In this document: positions 22,802-29,592 of the stretch, in pieces
How the letters are laid out: every line of letters starts with the position of its first letter
How positions within the stretch are numbered: position 1 is the stretch's first letter
Assembly (NCBI GenBank): GCA_021107685.1
Contig: JAIOSH010000130.1
Coordinates: 1 to 29,592 of the forward strand
Direction: 5' to 3'
Origin: Bacteroidales bacterium
Lineage (GTDB): Bacteria; Bacteroidota; Bacteroidia; Bacteroidales; SMBSF39
DNA: 29,592 nucleotides
Position numbers and translations under genes: made by a program
The notes under the pieces: generated by a model
Databases searched by the model: none
What the model saw: the letters and a program-made list of their open reading frames with translations, nothing else
Told to the model about the DNA's origin: nothing

Positions 22802-22817
22802 TGGCATAATATTAGCT
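22802..22817 (+). promoter_or_regulatory. Candidate sigma-54 (-24/-12) promoter TGGCATAATATTAGCT
   Basis: GG at 22803-22804 and GC at 22815-22816 are separated by exactly 10 bases, within TGGCA...TAGCT; the sigma-54 consensus is TGGCAC-N5-TTGCW. The initiation point would be near 22828, about 33 bases before the ATG at 22861. One mismatch falls in each of the -24 and -12 blocks. A sigma-54 activator gene lies nearby on the other strand. Confidence 0.4.
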
Positions 22818-22860
22818 AATAAATTATTCAATAAAAAATTTATCACGTATTAAAAAGCTA

Positions 22861-23988
22861 ATGAAAATGAAATTATTTTATTTGAATATTTTACTTTCGG
22901 TACTATCTTTAAATCTATTTTCCCAAATTCATACAGATACAATATTTTCCTGCGAATGGAATGAAATAAACCATAAGTGGGAAACTTTTGATAGAATTAT
23001 TACTAAATATAACAATGATATTAAAATATCGGAGTTAGTTCAACTTAAAGAGAGAAATACCTGGAATAATTATTATTTAACAGTATTTAATTACAATCTT
23101 AATAATCAAATAACAGAAGAATTTGAACAATATTGGGATGAGTATGATAATAAATGGGTAGATAATTATAAATTAACATATATTTTTAATTATAATGGAA
23201 AGTTAGATACTTTAGTACATAAAAATATATTTAATAAAAATTCTATAGATGCATCAAGAGAAATCATGATATATCATTCCAATGGAAAAGTAAAAGAAAA
23301 AATTGTTCAACAATATTATAATTCCTGGAAAAATTTTATAAGGTATCAATATTGTTATAATATGGATAACGTATTATTAGAAGAAAAAATGAGTTACTGG
23401 AATGTTGATGATTGGGATAATTCATACTATAAATGGATATATAAATACAATACTAACGGACAATTAATTGAGAAAATTAAAAAGCAAAATTATGGTTCTT
23501 ATTTTATTGATAATTCAAAGGATGAGTATAATTATGACGAAAATGGTTATCTTAATGAATATAGCTTAAAAATTTGGATTCCATGGAATAATATATGGGA
23601 AAATTCAAATAAAATCCAATATACTAATGATGCCAATGGTAATGTATTAAAAACATTAAATCAAAACTGGGAAAACAATAAATGGAAAAATAATTTTCAG
23701 TCAAAATATTCCACTAATTCAAATTTTATACCTGATAAAAATTTTATTAATGGAAAAACATTTACTATATATCCAAATCCTTTTAAAAATTCTGCAAAAA
23801 TTGAATTTGAAAATCCAAACAGGGAACTTTACCTTGTCAGAATTATGGATAAAGATGGTAAACTTGTAAATCTATGCAAGACTTATGAAGATTTCATAAT
23901 AATAGAAAGGAATGATTTAAAAAGAGGAATATATTTCATTGAATTACAGGGAAGTAGTTTTTATTCAGGAAAATTTATCATCGAATAA
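22861..23988 (+). CDS. Secreted Trp/Tyr-rich repeat protein with T9SS type A C-terminal sorting domain
   Basis: The product has 375 residues. Signal peptide 1-22 (MKMKLFYLNILLSVLSLNLF) is followed by residues 25-295, which contain about six degenerate repeats of roughly 40-45 residues, each with W-x(3-6)-W-x-N and Y-x-Y-N-x-N-G-x-L-x-E elements that resemble YD/Rhs-like beta repeats. Residues 301-375 (FTIYPNPFKNSAKIEFENPN to the GKFIIE end) are the classic 'Por secretion' T9SS sorting domain, with Y-P-N-P, G-I-Y-F and a final K-F-I strand. The protein should therefore cross the outer membrane through the type IX system and be attached to the surface or released. The exact function is unknown. 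It is probably transcribed alone; its stop lies 11 bases from the end of the convergent M28 gene. Confidence 0.82.
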   Translation: MKMKLFYLNILLSVLSLNLFSQIHTDTIFSCEWNEINHKWETFDRIITKYNNDIKISELVQLKERNTWNNYYLTVFNYNLNNQITEEFEQYWDEYDNKWVDNYKLTYIFNYNGKLDTLVHKNIFNKNSIDASREIMIYHSNGKVKEKIVQQYYNSWKNFIRYQYCYNMDNVLLEEKMSYWNVDDWDNSYYKWIYKYNTNGQLIEKIKKQNYGSYFIDNSKDEYNYDENGYLNEYSLKIWIPWNNIWENSNKIQYTNDANGNVLKTLNQNWENNKWKNNFQSKYSTNSNFIPDKNFINGKTFTIYPNPFKNSAKIEFENPNRELYLVRIMDKDGKLVNLCKTYEDFIIIERNDLKRGIYFIELQGSSFYSGKFIIE

Positions 23989-23999
23989 TCAAAACCTGT

Positions 24000-24998
24000 T
24001 TATTTTTCTTCAAGAACCACAGTTAGAACTGTTTGACCTACAACTTTTAATGTCCACTTATCAATTATTTTAATGTTATCCTTTACTGTATGCCAGTATG
24101 GAAAGAAAGTTCCATTCGGAGAAGTTGTATCAAGGTGTATAATATCTATCGTAGGTATTTTTTTAATTTTATTAACATAATAGTGATCATCAGTTATATA
24201 TCCTCCTTCCTCAAAAAGAAAATAATCAATATAACCAATTTTATGAGCAATATTCCAGACTTTTTTCACAATTTCCGGAGCATAATATAATGACCAACCT
24301 TCCATTAAAAATCTCGCATCACTAGCACCAACCATATCCAATAAGATTCCATATTTTGCGAAATAATTAGTTTTATGCGGATTTTTTGACCAATATTGTG
24401 AACCTAAGCCCCATGTATCTTCATTACCTTGTGTTTGACTATCCTGTGGTTCGCCATAATCTTCCGTATCAAATAAAATAATATCAACGCCTATTGTGGG
24501 TCTTGAAAGATGTAATTGTCTTGCTATTTCCAAAAGCACTCCAACACCACTTGCACCATCGTTTGCACCGTCAATAGGTGTTCTATGATTTTTTTCATCA
24601 GGATCATGGTCGGCAAAAGGACGGGAATCCCAATGAGCAGATAGAAAGATACGATTGTTTGTTTCAGGATTAAAGGAGGCAATGATGTTTTTTCCATTAA
24701 GTACAGTACCATCAAAAGCTCTTGTTTTAAATTTTTGAATAATCACTGTATCAGAAAAAGATTTTAATTTAGAATATAAAAACTCGCTACACTCTGTATG
24801 CGATTTTGTGTTTGGAACTCTAGGGCCAAAGTCAACCTGCATTTTTACATAATGAAAAGCAGAATCTGCATTAAACTCGGGTATTTTTACTTTAACTTCT
24901 TCTGTTTGTATTGAGCTTATTGATTCGGTATTATCACTACCTCCGCAAGAATACAGGATTATGCTTAGAACAAAAATATAATTTAAAAAATGTTTCAT
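24000..24998 (-). CDS. M28-family zinc peptidase / glutaminyl-peptide cyclotransferase-like lipoprotein
   Basis: The product has 332 residues. The N-terminal signal ends in ILYSC (C18 is the likely lipid-anchored residue), followed by a low-complexity Ser/Glu linker. The metallopeptidase domain shows SAHWDSRP (120-127; H122, D124), PIDGANDGASG (141-151; D147 as zinc ligand), the acid FDTEDYGEP (176-184; E179) and TDDHYYVN (269-276; H272), and ends with the YWHTVKDN segment (H303). H-T-x-x-D near the end is characteristic of the glutaminyl cyclase-like branch, so it may cyclise N-terminal Gln to pyroglutamate or act as an aminopeptidase. In Bacteroidota, T9SS-exported proteins often gain an N-terminal pyroglutamate, which fits an envelope location. 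It lies 25 bases downstream of the kinase gene, so it may belong to the regulatory operon. Confidence 0.88.
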   Translation of the reverse strand: MKHFLNYIFVLSIILYSCGGSDNTESISSIQTEEVKVKIPEFNADSAFHYVKMQVDFGPRVPNTKSHTECSEFLYSKLKSFSDTVIIQKFKTRAFDGTVLNGKNIIASFNPETNNRIFLSAHWDSRPFADHDPDEKNHRTPIDGANDGASGVGVLLEIARQLHLSRPTIGVDIILFDTEDYGEPQDSQTQGNEDTWGLGSQYWSKNPHKTNYFAKYGILLDMVGASDARFLMEGWSLYYAPEIVKKVWNIAHKIGYIDYFLFEEGGYITDDHYYVNKIKKIPTIDIIHLDTTSPNGTFFPYWHTVKDNIKIIDKWTLKVVGQTVLTVVLEEK

Positions 24999-25023
24999 TA
25001 TTATATAGTTTATTAGTTATTAT

Positions 25024-26388
25024 TTAAAATGTTAAAGTAAATACTGTCCCTTCATCAGGTTTTGATTTTACAGAAATATTTCCTTTATGCAAATGCATAA
25101 TTTGTCGCGAAAGACTCAGACCTATACCGGAACCATCTTTTTTTGAAGTAAAAAACGGCATAAATATTTTATCAAGATTATCAGGTTTTATACCAAAACC
25201 ATTATCTATAATATCAATTATTGTTTTGTTATTTTTATTATTATAGGCAATTATTGAAAGTTGAGGTTTTTTCTCGCCTTTAACTGCATCAATTGCATTA
25301 AGCAATAAATTAATAATAACCTGATCCACAAGGTCAGGGTCAGCAGTTAGCATTAATTCTTCGGGAAATAGTTTATAAGTATATTTAATATTTAATTTTT
25401 TAAATTTAGGTTTCAGTAATTGTTCAGCCCTTTCAAAAATATTTTTTACAGGGAAGTATCTGAAATTGGGTTTTGGAATACGTGTAAGATTCCGGTATAT
25501 TTCAACAAAATTCAATAATCCCTGACTCCTGTTTTGAATTGTCAATAATGCATTTTCAATATTATAAATATCATCTTTGTTAAGTTCATTGACCTTTAAA
25601 TGTTTATCATTCGTATCTATTAACATATCTTTTACAGTAGTAGCGAGAGATGATATTGGTGTGATTGAATTCATTATCTCATGTGTTAAAACCCTGATTA
25701 ATCTTTGCCACGATTCAATTTCTTTTTCTTCAAGCTCGGTATGTATATTTTGTAATGAAACTAAAAGAAATTCCTCACCTCTCATCCGGAATTCTGTTGC
25801 ATATATTGATATTTGCATTAGTTCGTCTTCAATAAAAATTTTAATCAGGTTTTTATCTCCGGCTCTCATTTTTAACAAAAGTTCAGGAAATTCAGAATTT
25901 ATTCGTTCCAGTTCTTTAATATTTCTTAAATTGATAATTCTGAACATTCTCTTAAAAGCATTATTGATCATATCAACTTTTCCATCTTTTTTATATGAAA
26001 TAATACCTATGCTTACATGTTGTACTACTGTTTGAAGATAATTGAAATGCTCTTCTTTTTCAGCTCTGTTTTTTTTAAATTCATTCATTACTTCATTAAA
26101 AGAATTGCTTAACTGCTCAAAGTTTTTTCCTAAACCTTTATCAGTAAAAGAGCTTGAAAAATCAGAATGACGAATGCTTTCCAAAAACTGGGTAATTTTT
26201 TTATTGGTTCTTTCAACGTATCTGATTAAATAATAAGTTTGTAAAAAAATAATAAATCCTATAATAACCCCACTGATCCTGTATTTATCAATAGTAAGCA
26301 AATAAACAAGAATAAAGGCAGAAAAGACTAATAATAATATTCTGAATATAATTACTACCCTGAATTTTTTATAAACCATATTTTTCAA
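25024..26388 (-). CDS. Membrane sensor histidine kinase (NtrY/AtoS-like)
   Basis: The product has 454 residues. Two close membrane helices (about 11-31 and 37-56) leave only a tiny periplasmic loop, so it likely senses the membrane or cytoplasm. A HAMP/coil-like linker (60-115) and a PAS-like domain (about 116-215) follow, then the DHp helix with LTHEIMNSITPI (phospho-acceptor H236) and the HATPase domain: N-box NLLLNAIDA (N364), DNGFGI (396-401 region) and GSGIGLSLS (419-427). The cognate partner is the overlapping sigma-54 response regulator upstream. The start at 26388 overlaps the regulator's 3' end by 20 bases in another frame; ATG at 26379 is an alternative that also overlaps. Confidence 0.92.
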   Translation of the reverse strand: MKNMVYKKFRVVIIFRILLLVFSAFILVYLLTIDKYRISGVIIGFIIFLQTYYLIRYVERTNKKITQFLESIRHSDFSSSFTDKGLGKNFEQLSNSFNEVMNEFKKNRAEKEEHFNYLQTVVQHVSIGIISYKKDGKVDMINNAFKRMFRIINLRNIKELERINSEFPELLLKMRAGDKNLIKIFIEDELMQISIYATEFRMRGEEFLLVSLQNIHTELEEKEIESWQRLIRVLTHEIMNSITPISSLATTVKDMLIDTNDKHLKVNELNKDDIYNIENALLTIQNRSQGLLNFVEIYRNLTRIPKPNFRYFPVKNIFERAEQLLKPKFKKLNIKYTYKLFPEELMLTADPDLVDQVIINLLLNAIDAVKGEKKPQLSIIAYNNKNNKTIIDIIDNGFGIKPDNLDKIFMPFFTSKKDGSGIGLSLSRQIMHLHKGNISVKSKPDEGTVFTLTF

Positions 26389-27748
26389 TTCTCCTGTATA
26401 GTGATGCCCTTGTTAAACCTAATTCTTTAGCAGCTTTACTAATATTTCCTCCATGTTTATCAATTACTTTACGAATAAGTATTTTTTCCGTTTCTTTAAG
26501 ATTCATGCTATTTGATTTTAATTCATTAGTTTTATTATCATCAATTTGAGAAAGGAAAAAATCATGAGGTTCTAATTTATTAGTTTCACTCATTATTACA
26601 GCCCTTTCAACAGAATGTTGTAATTCTCTGATGTTTCCGGGCCAATTGTGCTTTTCCAATCTTTTAAGAGTGGCAGCATTAATTCGTTTTAAAGGTATTT
26701 TATATTTTTTACAATATATTTCTAAAAAATGATCTACCAGTAAAGGAATATCTTCTAAACGTTCTACAAGAGAAGGTATTTGAATTTCAACAGTATTTAT
26801 TCTGTAAAGTAAATCCTGACGAAATTTATTATTACTAACCATTTGGTATAAAGGCATATTAGTTGCACAAATCAACCTTACATCAATGGGAATTTCAATA
26901 TTTGAACCTAAACGTACCACTTTTCGGTTCTGAAGAACACTAAGTAATTTTGATTGTAAACTAAAAGATAAATTACCAATTTCATCTAAAAAAATAGTTC
27001 CTTTATTTGCTGCTTCGAACCTGCCGGCTCTGTCTTCTTTCGCATCAGTAAATGCTCCTTTTTTAAATCCAAACAATTCGCTTTCAAATAAAGTTTCGCT
27101 TATAGCCCCTAAATCAACACTGATAAAAATTTCATCTTTACGATTAGACGCTTTATGTATTGCTCTTGCAATCAATTCTTTGCCTGTGCCATTTTCTCCT
27201 AATATCAAAACATTTGCCTCGGTAACGGCTACTTTATTAACATTTGCTAATACTTTTTGCATAGCCGGTGCCTCTCCAATAAGATTTCCATAAGATTGGT
27301 CTCTATCAGCCAACAATACTTTTTGCTTACATCTTAAATCTTCAAGTTCTTTTTTTGATTGACGAACTTTTAAATTTGCAGTAATAGTGGCAAGTAATTT
27401 TGTATTTTCCCATGGTTTTAGTAAAAAGTTTGTTGCACCTTCCTTTATTCCCTGCACAGCTAATTCTATATCACCATAACCTGTAATAAAAATTACAACA
27501 GCAGCAGGATCAATTTCTATAATTACATTTAACCAATGAAAACCTTCTTTACCACTTGTTGCATCTCTGGAAAAGTTCATATCTAAAAGAATAAGATCGT
27601 AATTCTCATTTTTTAAAAGAACAGGAATATTTTCAGGATTTTCTTCGGTATGAACTATTTCAAAATGCTGTTTGAGAAAAAGTTTTGCTGCAAGCAACAC
27701 ATCCTTGTCATCATCAATGATCAATATTTTTGCATCTAATTTGCTCAT
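26369..27748 (-). CDS. Sigma-54-dependent response regulator (NtrC family)
   Basis: The product has 459 residues. The receiver domain starts at KILIIDDDKDV, with acidic pocket D12-D14 and phospho-acceptor D56 (LILLDMNFS), T89 region FITGYG and K111 (LLKPW). The AAA+ domain has Walker A GENGTGKE (184-191), GAFTDA (231-236, where most family members have GAFTGA), Walker B TIFLDEIG (251-258) and the arginine-finger region FRQDLLYRIN. A Fis-type HTH lies at the C-terminus (GGNISKAAKELGLTRASLYR). It activates RNA polymerase carrying sigma-54 after phosphorylation by the overlapping kinase. An in-frame ATG at 27808 exists, but it lies upstream of the candidate -7 element and encodes no receiver residues, so 27748 is preferred. 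Confidence 0.93.
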   Translation of the reverse strand: MSKLDAKILIIDDDKDVLLAAKLFLKQHFEIVHTEENPENIPVLLKNENYDLILLDMNFSRDATSGKEGFHWLNVIIEIDPAAVVIFITGYGDIELAVQGIKEGATNFLLKPWENTKLLATITANLKVRQSKKELEDLRCKQKVLLADRDQSYGNLIGEAPAMQKVLANVNKVAVTEANVLILGENGTGKELIARAIHKASNRKDEIFISVDLGAISETLFESELFGFKKGAFTDAKEDRAGRFEAANKGTIFLDEIGNLSFSLQSKLLSVLQNRKVVRLGSNIEIPIDVRLICATNMPLYQMVSNNKFRQDLLYRINTVEIQIPSLVERLEDIPLLVDHFLEIYCKKYKIPLKRINAATLKRLEKHNWPGNIRELQHSVERAVIMSETNKLEPHDFFLSQIDDNKTNELKSNSMNLKETEKILIRKVIDKHGGNISKAAKELGLTRASLYRRIEKYGL

Positions 27749-27769
27749 ATCAGTTATTTTTGAGATTGA

Positions 27770-27878
27770 ATTTATAAATAATTTAGCAAATTTATAAATA
27801 ATGTTCAAAAACGAACAATAAGTTTAAATTTTTTTACGTATAACATATTGTAAAAGGGCTAAAAATTTATTTATAAAT
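27770..27878. promoter_or_regulatory. Three copies of the perfect palindrome ATTTATAAAT
   Basis: Copies lie at 27770-27779, 27790-27799 and 27869-27878, in the divergent gap between the response regulator and queA. The first two are part of a 14-base direct repeat (AATTTATAAATAAT) spaced exactly 20 bases, two helical turns. They flank or overlap the regulator's candidate -7 element. The same decamer also occurs by chance in the AT-rich AsmA-like gene, so only the clustering is notable. Confidence 0.4.
27787..27794 (-). promoter_or_regulatory. Candidate -7 element TAAATTTG for the response-regulator operon
   Basis: The plus strand reads CAAATTTA. It lies 38 bases before the ATG at 27748, and a TTG on the minus strand (27818-27816) lies 21 bases further upstream as a possible -33. 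The placement supports the start at 27748 over 27808. Confidence 0.45.
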
Positions 27879-27893
27879 TTGAGTTAAAAAAAG

Positions 27894-27924
27894 TTGACTT
27901 TTACTAAAAAATTGCTTATCTTTG
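27894..27924 (+). promoter_or_regulatory. queA promoter (TTG-N20-TATCTTTG)
   Basis: TTG at 27894-27896 and TATCTTTG at 27917-27924 are separated by 20 bases, matching the Bacteroidota -33/-7 arrangement. The leader to the queA ATG is short (about 35 bases). The TTG at the end of the -7 box is in frame with queA but cannot be its start. Confidence 0.7.
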
Positions 27925-27966
27925 CACCCATTTTTTAAAAAACCTGACATATTTAATAATATAATT

Positions 27967-29016
27967 ATGAAATTATCCCAGTTTAGATTTTATTTACCTG
28001 CTGAATTAATTGCAAATCACCCACCTAAAAACAGGGATGAATCAAGATTAATGATACTTGACAGAAAAACTCAATCAATTGAACATAAAATATTTAAAGA
28101 TATTTTAAATTACTTTAATGAAGGAGATGTTTTTGTGATAAATAATACAAAAGTTTTTCCTGCCCGTTTATATGGAGAAAAAGAAAAAACAGGTGCAAAA
28201 ATTGAGGTTTTTCTTTTACGAGAATTAAATCAGGAAACGCGTTTGTGGGATGTAATGGTTGACCCTGCAAGAAAAATCAGAATAGGAAATAAACTTTTTT
28301 TTGGCGAAGATAATTCTTTAGTTGCAGAAGTAATAGATAACACAACTTCACGTGGCAGAACATTAAGATTTTTATTTGATGGCCCTTATGAAGAATTTAA
28401 AAATACTATTCAAAAGTTAGGAAAAACACCTTTACCAAAGCTTCATAACAGACCTATTGAACCTGAAGATGAAGAGAGATACCAAACTATTTATGCAAAG
28501 CATGAAGGTGCTATAGCTGCCCCAACCGCAGGTTTTCATTTTAGTCGTGAATTAATGAAACGACTTGAATTAATAGGTATAGATTTTTCCGAAATAACCC
28601 TTCATGCAGGTATGGGAAATTTCAGGAATATTGAAGTTGAAGACCTTTTAAAACATAAAATGGGTTCTGAAGAACTTATTATTGAAGAAGACCAGTCCGA
28701 AATAGTAAATAATGCAAAGCAAAATAAAAAAAATATTTGCGCAATTGGAACCACTTCAATGAAAGCTTTAGAATCTTCAGTATCTATTACAGGTAAATTA
28801 AAACCTTTTAAAGGCTGGACTAATAAATTTATTTTTCCACCTTATACATTCAGCGTAGCTAATAGTATGATTACCAACTTTCATTTACCTCAATCATCTG
28901 TTATGATGCTTGTAGCTGCTTTTGCAGGATTTGATTTTTTAATGAAAGCATATAAAGAAGCTATAGATAAAAAATATAACTTTTTCACTTATGGTGATGC
29001 TATGCTAATTATTTAG
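27967..29016 (+). CDS. queA: S-adenosylmethionine:tRNA ribosyltransferase-isomerase QueA
   Basis: The product has 349 residues. It begins MKLSQFRFYLPAELIANHPP, the normal QueA N-terminus, and has VINNTKVFPARLYG, ERYQTIYAKHEGAIAAPTAG followed by FHF, the TLHAGMGNF variant of TLHVGxGTF, GTTSMKALES and ITNFHLPQSSVMMLV. It transfers and isomerises the ribosyl part of S-adenosylmethionine onto preQ1-modified tRNA to give epoxyqueuosine at wobble position 34 of GUN-anticodon tRNAs, in the cytoplasm. Length and motifs are complete. The start at 27967 is fixed by homology and by the promoter just upstream. It is divergent from the response regulator; no queuosine partner gene is adjacent. Confidence 0.97.
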   Translation: MKLSQFRFYLPAELIANHPPKNRDESRLMILDRKTQSIEHKIFKDILNYFNEGDVFVINNTKVFPARLYGEKEKTGAKIEVFLLRELNQETRLWDVMVDPARKIRIGNKLFFGEDNSLVAEVIDNTTSRGRTLRFLFDGPYEEFKNTIQKLGKTPLPKLHNRPIEPEDEERYQTIYAKHEGAIAAPTAGFHFSRELMKRLELIGIDFSEITLHAGMGNFRNIEVEDLLKHKMGSEELIIEEDQSEIVNNAKQNKKNICAIGTTSMKALESSVSITGKLKPFKGWTNKFIFPPYTFSVANSMITNFHLPQSSVMMLVAAFAGFDFLMKAYKEAIDKKYNFFTYGDAMLII

Positions 29017-29071
29017 TCCATCCATTAATAGTATAGTATAGCTTTTACTATGTTAGGAATTTAAAGAAAAA

Positions 29072-29592
29072 CTATTGAAGTTTTTTAATAATACCGAATG
29101 GATTTAATTTATTCAAATACAATGTAAATCTTATCTTCTGCCAGTAATTGTCTGTTATCTCTTCGCTGTAATCATATAAATCTTTCGACATTACTATTGG
29201 AAAATAAAACTCGAAGACATTTCGTATTACTGAAATTTTTGCTCCAAATTCATACATAATATTTTCATGATTTTCCCATTGTGGGATTTCAAGTGTCTTT
29301 CCAAAACCGGCAATATTAACATAAATTTTTAATGGAATTTTTTTAGGAATGGGTAAAGAAGAAGTAAGATTTAAAGCGAGCAGCCAGTCATTGGTCTTTC
29401 CGATAGGAGTGTAAATTGCAAAACCACCATCGCTCCTGACAAATTGCTTTGACAGCACATTATAATCTGACGCATCTTCAAATCGTCCCAGAAACACATG
29501 GTCATAAGTATAATCCTGACAACCTGTGCTTCCGCTAAGCGTAAAATCGTAATTATGGAATGTATTATCTTCCTTATATAGGAATGCTCCGC
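29072..29592 (-). CDS. C-terminal part of a large outer-membrane barrel-like protein, possibly M1-peptidase-related (5' end outside window)
   Basis: The frame is open from the right edge to TAG at 29072-29074, about 172 residues beginning GAFLYKEDNTFHNYDFTLSG. Alternating aromatic and polar strands (VRSDGGFAIYTPIG, WLLALNLTSSLPI, IPLKIYVNIAGFG, FEFYFPIVM) and a terminal W-Q-K-I-R-F-T-L-Y-L-N-K-L-N-P-F block indicate a beta-barrel end. I recall this ending from long Bacteroidota proteins labelled as M1-family metallopeptidases, but the catalytic part is not in the window and the call is tentative. It is convergent with queA, 55 bases apart. Confidence 0.5.
   Translation of the reverse strand, partial: GAFLYKEDNTFHNYDFTLSGSTGCQDYTYDHVFLGRFEDASDYNVLSKQFVRSDGGFAIYTPIGKTNDWLLALNLTSSLPIPKKIPLKIYVNIAGFGKTLEIPQWENHENIMYEFGAKISVIRNVFEFYFPIVMSKDLYDYSEEITDNYWQKIRFTLYLNKLNPFGIIKKLQ

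Noticed and set aside
25577..26035. Plus-strand open frame of 152 codons opposite the histidine kinase
   Set aside because: The composition is that of an antisense shadow (Ser/Ile/Leu-rich), and the kinase motifs on the other strand are complete.
27749..27808. N-terminal extension of the response regulator
   Set aside because: The added residues match no receiver-domain sequence and would start upstream of the candidate promoter.
27922..27966. TTG-initiated extension of queA
   Set aside because: The TTG is part of the TATCTTTG promoter element, and QueA homology begins at 27967.
29020..29060. Short AGTATA/TACTAT-type pairing between queA and the partial gene
   Set aside because: The stem is too short and AT-only, with no T run, so a terminator could not be supported.
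1..29592. Search for CRISPR arrays, tRNA/rRNA genes and complete insertion sequences
   Set aside because: No regularly spaced direct repeats, no cloverleaf with a T-arm GTTCGA-type signature and no transposase-like protein were seen by eye; a covariance-model scan was not possible.

Overview
The window is AT-rich DNA from an uncultured-type or environmental member of the Bacteroidota, most likely an anaerobic Bacteroidales relative. The evidence for this is a type IX secretion (T9SS) C-terminal sorting domain, a gingipain-type C25 protease, lipoproteins with short cysteine signal peptides, A-rich gene starts without Shine-Dalgarno sequences, and promoters matching the Bacteroidota form TAnnTTTG (for example before queA and before the DUF134 gene). 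The ferredoxin-containing MinD-type ATPases and NifX-like proteins point to an anaerobic lifestyle.

Layout. Positions 1-140 hold the tail of a MATE efflux pump, followed by a long hairpin repeat. Positions 378-3583 carry a probable operon: a DUF134 DNA-binding protein with added zinc-ribbon cysteines, two small NifX/NifB-type cofactor-binding proteins, and two paralogous MinD-like ATPases each with an inserted 2x[4Fe-4S] ferredoxin. It looks like an iron-sulfur or metal-cluster handling system of unknown target. A secreted protein of a family often labelled 'asparagine synthetase B' follows (3622-4881). Next comes a noncoding stretch holding a long imperfect hairpin and an orphan fragment of a T9SS sorting domain.

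The minus strand from 15846 down to 5245 carries an AsmA-like membrane protein, mazG, a PAP2 phosphatase interrupted by an in-frame TAA, and a 2004-residue multidomain C25 cysteine protease. The plus strand from 15966 carries an S9 prolyl-oligopeptidase lipoprotein with a clear terminator, then an ABC export system (ATPase, two tandem-duplicated MacB-type permeases, membrane-fusion protein) without a TolC partner. A Trp/Tyr-rich T9SS-secreted protein follows; its upstream region holds a GG-N10-GC sigma-54-like promoter and a cluster of AATATC dyads.

Convergent to this, the minus strand carries an M28 glutaminyl-cyclase-like peptidase, a sensor histidine kinase, and a sigma-54-dependent response regulator whose gene overlaps the kinase gene by 20 bases. 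The divergent queA (queuosine tRNA modification) and the C-terminal part of a probable outer-membrane peptidase-like protein close the window. No tRNA, rRNA, CRISPR array or intact transposon was seen.

The strongest items for follow-up are the interrupted PAP2 gene, the orphan sorting-domain remnant beside a giant protease that lacks an obvious T9SS tail, the metal-cluster operon with a 16-bp operator-like palindrome overlapping its promoter, and the possible link between the sigma-54 regulator and the sigma-54-like promoter about 4-5 kb away.
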